Origin: JALNYB01 sp023230065
GTDB taxonomy: Archaea; Thermoplasmatota; Thermoplasmata; Methanomassiliicoccales; Methanomethylophilaceae
Length of the DNA stretch: 33,207 nucleotides
Direction: 5' to 3'
Assembly: GCA_034006405.1 (NCBI GenBank)
Contig: JAVESW010000004.1
Location: 1-33,207 of the forward strand
Below are positions 1 through 8,100 of the stretch, in pieces (positions within the stretch are counted from its first letter, which is position 1; each line of letters begins with the position of its first letter). Both the position numbers and the translations under genes were made by a program. The notes beneath the pieces were generated by a model. The model was not told the DNA's origin and did no database searches. It saw only the letters and a program-made list of their open reading frames with translations.

Positions 1-103
1 GGACAGACGCTCATAGACGATATTCTCGTCTGAAGAACGCTAAGTGAGAACGCGGATCGGACGTACAATGGCGAAATCATTCAGCGAAAGCCAGGTCAAA
101 ACC

Positions 104-367
104 TCACGTAAGTGTCAGACTCGGGTTGTTAATCGTGATGTCCCCTCTGTCCTTCCCTTCGAGGTACAGTTTCTCCGTGATGATCATTTTCAAAACTGTG
201 TCACCCAGAGTTGCCAGCGAACCGTTGGAGTACTCCTTGTTTGAGGTGTTTCCATTGTTCAACACATTCACACACATGGCATTCGCAAGATGGCTGATGT
301 CTCCTAGCTCGTAATGTATCAAATCAGCCAATTGTTTCATCCTTTCTATGATTCTCTTCTTTTCCAT
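104..367 (-). CDS. RNase III-like domain protein, short and probably frameshifted
   Basis: Last visible gene of the left operon, starting one base after the radical SAM stop. The ATG at 367 is preferred over one at 400 because an AAAGG ribosome site lies just upstream and the longer form would overlap its neighbour. The 87-residue product contains SLATLGDTVLK (about residues 50-60), which resembles the RNase III signature NERLEFLGDAVL. The Asp is kept, but the Glu of LEFLGD, a catalytic residue in classical RNase III, is Ala here. The TGA at 104-106 cuts the domain to under two thirds of its usual length. Another frame runs on with HLREVLTWLSLNDFAIVR, which looks like the next RNase III helix, so a frameshift (real or sequencing error) is likely. 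That frame meets TAG at 41-43. The family assignment rests on one motif and is moderately sure; activity is doubtful. Confidence 0.55.
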   Translation of the reverse strand: MEKKRIIERMKQLADLIHYELGDISHLANAMCVNVLNNGNTSNKEYSNGSLATLGDTVLKMIITEKLYLEGKDRGDITINNPSLTLT

Positions 368-368
368 C

Positions 369-935
369 TCAATGCCTTTCTTTTGATTGATTATCATCAT
401 TTAAGAAATCTTCTGGAAAACCAAGATAGGTTTCAGAGTCTTCAGTAATGATGATCTCCACTTGTCTGGCTTCCTCGGAATAAAACTGTTCCAGAGATTC
501 ATCTTGGATTATTATCCTCTGGTTAGAGCTGCCCCTGTGCGTCAGGTATGTGTTTCTTTTGCTCTCGTCGTAACGTCCTGTAATTATTACCGAAGAAAGA
601 TTCACTATCGACTTCTGAAGTTCATTGAGTTCTTCCAGCTCGTACCCTGTAAAAAGAACGATATCCAAACCGAGTTCTCTGATGTGTTTGGAAAGAATCA
701 GAAGATCTTCTCCTTGCTGCAACGGCTCCCCACCGATGTATGTGACCCCTTTTGTGTTCGAGTCAATTATCTGGCTTAAAAGATCTTTCACCGCGGTTTC
801 TTTACCAGATGATCTATCCCACAATTCCTTATTCATACATCCTTTACAGCGGAGAGTACATCCGGAGAACCAAATGACAAAACGTTTCCCATGACCGTAG
901 ATTTCACTGGTTTCGGTGGCGTAAACTGTTAGCAT
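369..935 (-). CDS. Radical SAM activase-like protein (4Fe-4S, NrdG/PflA type)
   Basis: A 188-residue protein with the radical SAM cluster motif CTLRCKGC (Cys26, Cys30, Cys33) and the GGEP motif at residues 68-71, which in this superfamily binds the SAM amino group. Its size and order match small activating enzymes such as NrdG, which place a glycyl radical on a partner. No ribonucleotide reductase or glycyl-radical enzyme is encoded in the window, so the substrate is probably something else, perhaps an operon neighbour; this is inference. The start ATG (933-935) overlaps the stop of the DUF1257 gene as TGATG, which indicates translational coupling. About 50 C-terminal residues after the core are acidic and unassigned. 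It is not viperin-like: it is half the length of viperins and its cluster motif lacks their usual CNxC. Confidence 0.85.
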   Translation of the reverse strand: MLTVYATETSEIYGHGKRFVIWFSGCTLRCKGCMNKELWDRSSGKETAVKDLLSQIIDSNTKGVTYIGGEPLQQGEDLLILSKHIRELGLDIVLFTGYELEELNELQKSIVNLSSVIITGRYDESKRNTYLTHRGSSNQRIIIQDESLEQFYSEEARQVEIIITEDSETYLGFPEDFLNDDNQSKERH

Positions 936-1435
936 CAGTAAACTCTCTTCACGAGCATCAGCTTTACTTTGCCGTTCTCGACTGTTTCTTTGACCGAATA
1001 GCCCATCGCTTTGGCTTTAGCTTCGATGGCCATCTTTTTGGCCATAACGAAATCCTGTTTTTCTAATTCGAGTTTTCTGCGATCGTATTCCAATTGGTCC
1101 TGTTCTTTCTTAATCTGCCTGACCTTGAACATTTCCATGTTGATACGGGCCTGTTCAGCAAGGGCCTTCTGCTCTTCGATCTTGAGTTCGCGTAACTTCG
1201 ATTCAACATCAGCAACGGTAGAATTGATCTGTTTGAATTTCTGTATCACGGATGTCCGATAATCCTCGGTCCTGATGAAGTATGACGTGCCCAGTTTCTC
1301 TATGACACAATCAGTTAAACGGATACGATCGCCTACAATTTCATAGCTTTCTCCGCATTTCTCGAGGGCATAGGTGAGATTCTTGAGTTCGCATGTACAA
1401 AACTTCAGGGTCAAAATACGGACGTGGCTACTCAT
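935..1435 (-). CDS. DUF1257 / Ycf35-family protein
   Basis: A 166-residue protein that opens MSSHVRILTLKFCTCELKNL, like the DUF1257 (Ycf35) family: a small N-terminal alpha/beta domain with hydrophobic strands and a 'leucine-ALEKCGESYEIV' element. Residues about 70-140 form a long charged coiled coil rich in Glu, Lys, Gln and Ala, and a short C-terminal strand region (GYSVKETVENGKVKLMLVKR) follows. The function of the family is unknown; in cyanobacteria and plastids it is recalled together with DUF2997 and Ycf46-type ATPases, and the same trio occurs in this operon. The gene overlaps DUF2997 by an ATGA and the radical SAM gene by one base. The coiled coil suggests an adaptor or scaffold role, which is inference. 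Confidence 0.75.
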   Translation of the reverse strand: MSSHVRILTLKFCTCELKNLTYALEKCGESYEIVGDRIRLTDCVIEKLGTSYFIRTEDYRTSVIQKFKQINSTVADVESKLRELKIEEQKALAEQARINMEMFKVRQIKKEQDQLEYDRRKLELEKQDFVMAKKMAIEAKAKAMGYSVKETVENGKVKLMLVKRVY

Positions 1436-1644
1436 GACTGCCGCCTCTGTACCGTTTCTTTCTTGTTCACAACTTCTTCCTCAGACTGAAAGTATTCATC
1501 CTTGTGATCCATTTCTTCGATAACGAATTCGGAAGAAAGCAGTTCTTTGATTTCGGACTCACAGACTTTTCCCTTGAAACCAAAAGTTTCAGCCTCAAGA
1601 AGACCGTCCTCATCAATTGTTATTTCGATTGCGTATTCCTTCAT
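1432..1644 (-). CDS. DUF2997 family small protein
   Basis: A 70-residue protein. It begins MKEYAIEITIDEDGLLEAET, then FGFKGKVCESEIKELLSSE: the pattern of DUF2997, a family of short proteins with a two-strand 'I.v.I..dG.v..ev.G..G..C' start and a helix carrying a conserved Cys. Here the Cys is residue 28 (KGKVCESEI). The rest is acidic. No activity is known for the family. The gene lies 4 bases after the 510-residue gene and overlaps DUF1257 by ATGA, so DUF2997 and DUF1257 are very probably co-translated and may form a complex. The conserved Cys could be a modification or metal site, perhaps for the radical SAM enzyme three genes on; that is speculation. Confidence 0.75.
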   Translation of the reverse strand: MKEYAIEITIDEDGLLEAETFGFKGKVCESEIKELLSSEFVIEEMDHKDEYFQSEEEVVNKKETVQRRQS

Positions 1645-1648
1645 ATTA

Positions 1649-3181
1649 TCACTCGAGATGGTAAGATATGGTCTTCCATCCGCGTACCTCAGCTTCCTTT
1701 TCAGCCTCGGACACTTTGTTTTCGTCGATCAAGACATATTCGTAAGCTCCGCCGTTTCTGTATAGGGTCCCATAACGCGGCAGAGGTTTGGCCTCAGATT
1801 CTTTCAATTTAACGATTGTCTTCACTTTAGCTGTTTTTTTGGATGAGGATACTTCGGCCAGAGACTCATCTATCTCTCCACCTCTGCTGTTGAATTCATC
1901 GATGTATTTGTTCAGTTCAGTGACGAATCTGTTATACTCAGCAACATCGGCAATAGTGCCCGGAATCTGTATCTGGTTCACCTTTGAACTCAGTTTTTCC
2001 ATTTTCTCTTCATTAGCCAGCTTTACAATTTCGCTCTTCTTCTGAGAAAGGTTTCTGGGCATGTTGTCGTATTCCTGATAAATCGAATCTTTGACGGCTT
2101 TCGGACTGTGTTTCTGAATTTCAACGTTGATCTGGAATTCAAGACTACACGCGCGTTTGTTTGTCACAAGAAGATTTGGATTCTTGGAACGGATTCTATC
2201 CTCCAACATCTCGGGGTTTTTCGATTCGAGTTCCTTAAAGAACAGATAATCCTTAAGAGGCATGGTCATCGAAACGTTCTCCGTAACCGAGGGCAAAACG
2301 GTTATGTCCTTCCCATTCGAATCTTTAAGTGCCTTTTCAATAAGCTTGGAGTAGGCCTCCTTCTGGCAGTACTTGTACTTCGTGCCGTATTCCAGCTTAT
2401 CGACATGTATGCCTATTAATTTGCTACTTCCCTTTTCCGGCATGGTAGGGTAGGATGCAGGGTTGTAATTGAGAACGTAGCTGTCACCGTCCACTTCACA
2501 GAACGAAATCCATAAATCCGGAACGTAGAAAGAATCCTTTCCACGCACTTTCAGTATAGATACATCCGGAATCTTGCGGAAGTATAGCACCTTGTCATCG
2601 AGAATCTGGTGATATTTTCCCTCGAATGATGATGCGTCGCATCTCTGTGTAAGAACCGAGACGCTTCCATCGCAATCTGTGACTACCTTTCCATCAGATT
2701 CAACTTGGGGCACATCGAAAACACCATTATCGACACCCGACACTTCATTAATAAGCTCAAAATCGGCTTCATTCCAGAACCATCTGCGGAAATGTGCCAT
2801 CAGATTCGCAACGGATCCTCCATCTTTGATGATGGAACCGTTTTTCCCAGATACGACAACTGCACAATCATCATCAATGATGAAAATGTCGAATCCAGAC
2901 CATTTCATTTCACGTACGATTGCCTTACCTTTCAACGGAGCGAGTGCTTTATTGTTTACATCAGGCACCAGAATGTATCTGCTGTACTTCATTCCAGCCA
3001 ACATATTCACGTAAGTTGCGGATATATCCGATAAAACGGCACAGACAGAATTCTTCGCCTTACTGAGTATTGAGCTCAAATTAGATGCAATTTCGGGAAC
3101 GGATCCTGATGACACCAACTCGAAGAAATCCCTTTCTTCAACGGCGGAATTGTCGATTTTGAGAGTGAGTGAGTGATTCAT
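1649..3181 (-). CDS. Unrecognised operon protein with possible PLD-like domain (510 aa)
   Basis: No confident family. Residues about 35-150 read as an alpha/beta domain with segments such as FDIFIIDDDCAVVVSG followed by a helix MAHFRRWFWNEAD; this strand-hairpin-then-'HFxxW' pattern is common in phospholipase D-like domains of prokaryotic regulators and nucleases. No full HxKx4D motif is visible in it, so any such domain would be inactive or divergent. The middle is beta-rich, and the end (about 390-470) is charged and helical, with a short C-terminal domain containing PRYGTLYRNGGAYEYVLID. No signal peptide or membrane segment. Start overlaps the stop of the upstream 505-residue gene as ATGA; the two are similar in size and may be partners. 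It could serve as a recognition or scaffold subunit, but that is inference. Confidence 0.6.
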   Translation of the reverse strand: MNHSLTLKIDNSAVEERDFFELVSSGSVPEIASNLSSILSKAKNSVCAVLSDISATYVNMLAGMKYSRYILVPDVNNKALAPLKGKAIVREMKWSGFDIFIIDDDCAVVVSGKNGSIIKDGGSVANLMAHFRRWFWNEADFELINEVSGVDNGVFDVPQVESDGKVVTDCDGSVSVLTQRCDASSFEGKYHQILDDKVLYFRKIPDVSILKVRGKDSFYVPDLWISFCEVDGDSYVLNYNPASYPTMPEKGSSKLIGIHVDKLEYGTKYKYCQKEAYSKLIEKALKDSNGKDITVLPSVTENVSMTMPLKDYLFFKELESKNPEMLEDRIRSKNPNLLVTNKRACSLEFQINVEIQKHSPKAVKDSIYQEYDNMPRNLSQKKSEIVKLANEEKMEKLSSKVNQIQIPGTIADVAEYNRFVTELNKYIDEFNSRGGEIDESLAEVSSSKKTAKVKTIVKLKESEAKPLPRYGTLYRNGGAYEYVLIDENKVSEAEKEAEVRGWKTISYHLE

Positions 3182-4695
3182 TTACGAACCTCCATGGATT
3201 TCTTCACGAATTCAGGAATGTTCTTTTCATCGATTCTAATCAGAGTGAGTTCTTTTACCCTACAAACAGTGGAAGCGGTCGGATTGATAGTATCGTATTG
3301 AAGTGAATCCAACTCGTTGGTCATCTTTATCCAGACGGTTTCAGCATCCGTATCTATCCTATAATACCTGTCATGGACTGTACGCAGGTCTGCTTCAGGA
3401 ACATACCTTAAATCTACACTGTCCAATTTTGAAAATTCCTCGAAAGCCTTACTCTTTTCATCTGTCGTTTTACGTGTAGACCATTTGCAAGTGACGACAG
3501 TGAGCGGGACATTGTAGTTTTTCTTGATAGCCTCTGCCAGGAGACCCGTATTGCGGGCGATTTTAATATTAAGTGGGATGAATTTTGAGATGCAGGATAC
3601 GGATCTGACATTTTTCAGATTTCCAATGAGTTTATTGACAAGATCATTGATAGAAACGGATTCGCCGGACATTTCCACCGTTTTGCCCATGTTTCCTACT
3701 GATTCGGGATTGAGATCGATACATGCCTGGAGTCTCAGATGCGCTTTTCCTGTAGATTCTTTCAGAGCATCGCTGAATAATGTGCTGAAGTCCGTTCCTC
3801 TTTCACAAACATTGTTGAAAATCGACGAGAAGTCGGAGAACAGCGATGGCAGATAGTGTTTGGGACAATACTCATTTTCGGAACTGATGCAGATGTACTG
3901 TGTGAATAACTTGTCAACAACTTCAGCGGATGATAATTCGAAGGTCATGTCCTCAAGTCTGGCGGATTCGTTTTCAACCGGTTCAAGATGGCAATCTTTC
4001 TTGATTAGAATGTTCTTGAGGATCGATTCATTCACAGGTCCAGTTACCTTATAGCATCTAAGGACACCGTCTTCGGCAGTAAGGAAATCATAACGTCCTG
4101 CCAGGGATTCCAAGAGAGTATCCGCATTGTCATCCGAAAGTAGTTCGAAATTGCCTGAATTTGTGAATTTTCTGTTATCGCATTCGTAACTAACAGAGCG
4201 ATCTGGATAATTGTAAACTATCCGTATCTTCGTGTTTTTAGTTTCAACGAGCTTGCGAACACGACCGAAATCGAAATTCTTGTATTGTCTCCCGTCAATG
4301 GTGTAAATGTCTGGGAGATTGATTGAGTCGGTAGTGTCGGTTAAGACCCTGTCGCGGTAGTCATCGGTGAGGACGTTGCACGACCAGAGATACTGCTTGT
4401 CATCACATGATAAAATGGAAATCTCAAAGCGCCCCAGGAGAGTTTTCCATAGATTTCCAGTCTCAGCTATCTTCTGTCCTTCCGGTGTCAGTTTGTCATT
4501 ATACAGGTATCCGGAGTTCTCCAGATAGAATTTCAATCCCTGCCTAAATGCATCGGGGACATCCAACTTTGCAAAACCTGTTTTTCCGATGTTGTTCAAC
4601 ACATTGGATAAGGCCTTGTCCTGCTGGTATGTGTCGAGCTCCCCCTGAACCAGGAATTTCTTGATGATTGCTGATTTGTTTACTATTATCCTCAT
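3178..4695 (-). CDS. Winged-helix plus PLD-like C-terminal domain protein (505 aa)
   Basis: The N-terminus (residues about 10-85) looks like a winged-helix domain, with the wing-like phrase LTPEGQKIAETG near residue 68. The C-terminal third contains SCISKFIPLNIKIAR, then VPLTVVTCKWS and VDLRYVPEADLRTVHDRYYRID. His441-x-Arg-x4-Asp448 in HDRYYRID matches the phospholipase D HxKx4D motif with Arg in place of Lys, as seen in several PLD-like nucleic-acid-associated domains. Only one such motif is present, so an active enzyme would have to dimerise or pair with the neighbouring 510-residue protein. The start overlaps the helicase stop by ATGA. The context (helicase, AAA+ ATPase, RNase III-like protein) suggests action on nucleic acid. 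Alternative: a MIT-C-like membrane-binding domain. Confidence 0.65.
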   Translation of the reverse strand: MRIIVNKSAIIKKFLVQGELDTYQQDKALSNVLNNIGKTGFAKLDVPDAFRQGLKFYLENSGYLYNDKLTPEGQKIAETGNLWKTLLGRFEISILSCDDKQYLWSCNVLTDDYRDRVLTDTTDSINLPDIYTIDGRQYKNFDFGRVRKLVETKNTKIRIVYNYPDRSVSYECDNRKFTNSGNFELLSDDNADTLLESLAGRYDFLTAEDGVLRCYKVTGPVNESILKNILIKKDCHLEPVENESARLEDMTFELSSAEVVDKLFTQYICISSENEYCPKHYLPSLFSDFSSIFNNVCERGTDFSTLFSDALKESTGKAHLRLQACIDLNPESVGNMGKTVEMSGESVSINDLVNKLIGNLKNVRSVSCISKFIPLNIKIARNTGLLAEAIKKNYNVPLTVVTCKWSTRKTTDEKSKAFEEFSKLDSVDLRYVPEADLRTVHDRYYRIDTDAETVWIKMTNELDSLQYDTINPTASTVCRVKELTLIRIDEKNIPEFVKKSMEVRK

Positions 4696-7600
4696 TGGGA
4701 TTCCTCCGCTAGTTTTCTCAAAAGCGGGCTATTCGATTGATTAAGGAAATAATCCCTGTTTCCGACAATTACCCTCTGGAACCTTGCCCTAGTCAAAGCA
4801 ACATTAAGTCTGTTGGGGCTATCCATAAACCCGAGGCTTACGCCCTTTCCGTTCGAAGATTTGACCATGGATATGAAGACGAGATCCGCTTCCTTTCCCT
4901 GGTATTTATCGACTGTGAATATTTCGACGTGGAGGTTGTAATCCGGCAGCCTGAATGATCTTCCATAGGCCACATTAGCCGATTCTGTCAGTATCCTCTT
5001 CAACGTCTCTTCCTGACGTTTATAGTACGTCAGCACCGCGATTGTCCAAATTCCTTCTGGATCGTTTTTATTAGGGTTCTCACGGGCAAATTCGGCGAAT
5101 TTACTGATAAGGTTGGCAATCCGCCCGGCCTCGTATGGATTGTCGTTATTGCAGCTTTTTGGAGTCTCCACATTCTCCCACACTGCATGATTTTTGAACA
5201 TTTTGCAACCCCATTCACGATTTAGTTTCTCATTGTCTTTCAGGGCTTCTCCACCATAAATGTGCTCTCTGGAGAATTTGGATATGTCCCTATGCATACG
5301 ATTCTGATAATCCAAACACGTGCATCTACAATCGTAATCGTCTCCGAATCCTCTGTTGAGAGTCGTGTTTTTGCGTTCATGTTTGCTCTTAATCGCGTTC
5401 TCTGCCACACCTTGTTTCAAAAGTTGAAGAATAGAGGGCATCGATAGTTCACGGAGAAGGTTAAGATACGAATCGATCTCTTCCCGATATGCATCCGGTA
5501 TCCTTCTGTCTATATCTTCCTGGTAATGCCTGACAGTTGTATTACCAGAACTGATGTCCTTCAGCATGAATAGCTCCTGCTGTCTTGAAATGCGCCAAGC
5601 TATCTGTCCGGCCCAATCTGCTTTGCGAATGAGTGCGTTGATACCGTCACGAACTTGTTCGGCACCTTCATGACGATCCCTGTCGAAGAAGAGAACCTTT
5701 GATCTGCCCCTTTTTTTGAGGTCGGAATAGTAGTGGTTGCTGTAGTAGATGTAGCGATTGTTTTCCCCAGAGTAATCGTTGATTAAAATGTTAGATGCGG
5801 GCAAGTAATCGGACAATTGTTTCAATAATTCCCTGTCGATGAAAATCAGATCTACACCGTAGATTAACATCGATTCCTTGGTCCCATTGATGATATCTAA
5901 AGGCGTTATGCAATCATCGGATGAAGATTCTGCGATACATAGATAGTTGATATCTGAGGGGATCATCGAACTCAAATCGGCAATAACGGCCTGCCCCACA
6001 GGGATGGTGAAGCGATATCCCTTCAAATCACGGATATCTGAAACCAAATTCTGGATAAGACCGTATATCTCCTGGTGCTGGAGATCGAATTTCTTCATGC
6101 TCCTTATGGAAGTAGCAACATCTGACGATTCCACATAAGGAGTCAATTGCTTAATGTCCCCGGAGAGAATCCATTTCCGTGCGAAAACCGCTGGAACAAG
6201 GAAATCTTGGAAAGTGGTTTTACTTGCCTCATCGATGATAAGACAGTCATATAGTGGCGACAGATACTTCGATCTGGCCTTATCTCTCAGATTGAAATCC
6301 GGATGTTTTAGAATGCCAAATGTTGTTCCGCAGACTAGATTGGCATTCCGATATACTAATTCTTGAATGTCAGCATCGTAAATATTCGTCGGCAGGTATT
6401 GCAATACATTGTCTCCGACAGAACCCTCGTTACCAATTCTCGCAACGAGCAAACGATTTCTTACCTGTTCTGGCAGTTTGTCCAGACGTTCGAGAATGTT
6501 ATCTATTGCAGCATGGGTTGATGCAGCGAGTAGTACTTTTTTGTCCCTCATCACCATCTGAGCTATGATTTCAAGAATCGTGGTCGTTTTTCCACTTCCG
6601 GGAGGACCCTCCAGGAACGCAAAATCTGTCGTACACAAAGAGCGACGAACCATCTCTCTCTGAGCGTCGACACCATCGTAAGAATCATTAGTCAGAACAT
6701 ACCATTGGTCAATTGGCACCCGGCTCGTATCTATATCCTGCCATCTGAAACCCGATCTCATTAGGGGCAGAAGGTTCAAATGATGCAAAGAAGGAGAATT
6801 GAGCAGGGAATTCACGGCATTGTTTTGCATTATGGTTTGGAACGGATTTGAAACCAGATACAACTGATCAGGGAGATCCGTTACTTTTTTCAGTTTACCA
6901 TTGTCGTATTCTTCTACAATCTCGATGATGTTGAGATTTTCGTAGCGGCTCCCTATTCTGAAGATTCTGTTCTTCTTCACATCTGCATTGGCAACATCGG
7001 AAAGTCTTTCAATCTCTTCACGGAAGAAGAAAGAAGAGCTACCGAATACGTCACTCTGGTAACTATCGTTATCTGTTAACTGAATGAATGTTCCGACACG
7101 GAATCTGTATCTCAGCCCTTCCATCTGGCTGACTCCGAATTCTGCCCCATAATTCGAATTATATTGATTATTGGATATGGTCGCTCCACTCCTGGCAACA
7201 AGATTGTGACCAAGTGCGACAATATTCGGATCACCCAGAATAGAAGGGTATTCGGAGATTTCCACCTTCTCATAACCTATTGGATCACCGTTCGCCTTCA
7301 CTGATTTGACATCCCTGTCGAATATGATGGCTAAATCCGGTTTTATTAGGGTATAATTAGCACCATTGTTGAATTTGTACGCAGATTCGACCATTCCCGA
7401 ACCGATTTTATTTGATTCGATTTTGCCGAAAAACCGGATGGAAGAATCTGAAACCGAAGTTCTGATTACATTGTCGTTATAATCAACATCTTCGATGCCG
7501 CTATCACTTTCGATACGAATGCGTCCAGCTTTGAAATCATGCGCATAGTCAACAAGTCTTGGCTCAACAATATCCATATCGTCTCCAAAATAGAGTGTTA

Positions 7601-8096
7601 GTTTCTTATCAGATATCGGTGCATCCAGACGGAATACCGCATACGAATTGTAGTAGTCTATGAGATCATCAGAGGTCAGATGTACCGAACCATTGCGATT
7701 GGTAATCTCAAAATCTCCATCGGGATCCGTGTTCAAACGAATGATGTAAAAGAATCCTTCCGGAACACGATATTCAGAGTTCATACCGACTTTTATTCTG
7801 ATAAGGGAGAATTTCCTAAGAAGAACCAAATTCGATTCTACTTTGCTGATATCGGCTGAAATCTGGGAGATGTAATTGCTGTTGTCCAGAAGACTTCTAA
7901 GCAATTCCCTGAACGGTTCAAGACTGTTCAGTGTGTCGTAATAAAGATTTGCAGCTTTCTTATCGTCATTGAGGATGTTCCCGTAATAGAACGACCAGGG
8001 GATGCCGCCACCCTGAACGCGCTGTGGACCATCGCGATTATTCCCACCTGGTTCGCGGAACCTCACTCCAGATTGACGATTTGTTTCTTCAGCCAT
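4692..8096 (-). CDS. Large superfamily 1 (Upf1/Dna2-like) helicase
   Basis: A 1134-residue ATPase. The start at 8096 (MAEETNRQ) is chosen over TTG/GTG codons at 8106-8111 because GGTGAT lies 7 bases before it and the gene then follows the AAA+ stop by 4 bases. Helicase motifs: Walker A GPPGSGKTTT (about residue 495), Walker B LIIDEASK (about 620), a motif IV-like QNRMHRDI (about 930), a DKYQGKEADLVFISMV motif V and NVALTRARFQRVIVGN motif VI near the end. This is the Upf1/Dna2/SMUBP-2 branch of SF1, usually 5'-3' on RNA or DNA. The first ~490 residues are unlike known Dna2 nuclease domains and I could not assign them; they are rich in beta strands and may bind the substrate. It overlaps the following gene by ATGA. 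Likely the motor of the system. Confidence 0.9.
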   Translation of the reverse strand: MAEETNRQSGVRFREPGGNNRDGPQRVQGGGIPWSFYYGNILNDDKKAANLYYDTLNSLEPFRELLRSLLDNSNYISQISADISKVESNLVLLRKFSLIRIKVGMNSEYRVPEGFFYIIRLNTDPDGDFEITNRNGSVHLTSDDLIDYYNSYAVFRLDAPISDKKLTLYFGDDMDIVEPRLVDYAHDFKAGRIRIESDSGIEDVDYNDNVIRTSVSDSSIRFFGKIESNKIGSGMVESAYKFNNGANYTLIKPDLAIIFDRDVKSVKANGDPIGYEKVEISEYPSILGDPNIVALGHNLVARSGATISNNQYNSNYGAEFGVSQMEGLRYRFRVGTFIQLTDNDSYQSDVFGSSSFFFREEIERLSDVANADVKKNRIFRIGSRYENLNIIEIVEEYDNGKLKKVTDLPDQLYLVSNPFQTIMQNNAVNSLLNSPSLHHLNLLPLMRSGFRWQDIDTSRVPIDQWYVLTNDSYDGVDAQREMVRRSLCTTDFAFLEGPPGSGKTTTILEIIAQMVMRDKKVLLAASTHAAIDNILERLDKLPEQVRNRLLVARIGNEGSVGDNVLQYLPTNIYDADIQELVYRNANLVCGTTFGILKHPDFNLRDKARSKYLSPLYDCLIIDEASKTTFQDFLVPAVFARKWILSGDIKQLTPYVESSDVATSIRSMKKFDLQHQEIYGLIQNLVSDIRDLKGYRFTIPVGQAVIADLSSMIPSDINYLCIAESSSDDCITPLDIINGTKESMLIYGVDLIFIDRELLKQLSDYLPASNILINDYSGENNRYIYYSNHYYSDLKKRGRSKVLFFDRDRHEGAEQVRDGINALIRKADWAGQIAWRISRQQELFMLKDISSGNTTVRHYQEDIDRRIPDAYREEIDSYLNLLRELSMPSILQLLKQGVAENAIKSKHERKNTTLNRGFGDDYDCRCTCLDYQNRMHRDISKFSREHIYGGEALKDNEKLNREWGCKMFKNHAVWENVETPKSCNNDNPYEAGRIANLISKFAEFARENPNKNDPEGIWTIAVLTYYKRQEETLKRILTESANVAYGRSFRLPDYNLHVEIFTVDKYQGKEADLVFISMVKSSNGKGVSLGFMDSPNRLNVALTRARFQRVIVGNRDYFLNQSNSPLLRKLAEESQ

Positions 8097-8100
8097 CCTA

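Noticed and set aside
369..935. Viperin-type antiviral radical SAM enzyme
   Set aside because: The protein is far shorter than viperins, the cluster motif CTLRCKGC lacks the usual CNxC, and no nucleotide kinase gene accompanies it. NrdG/PflA-like is a better fit.
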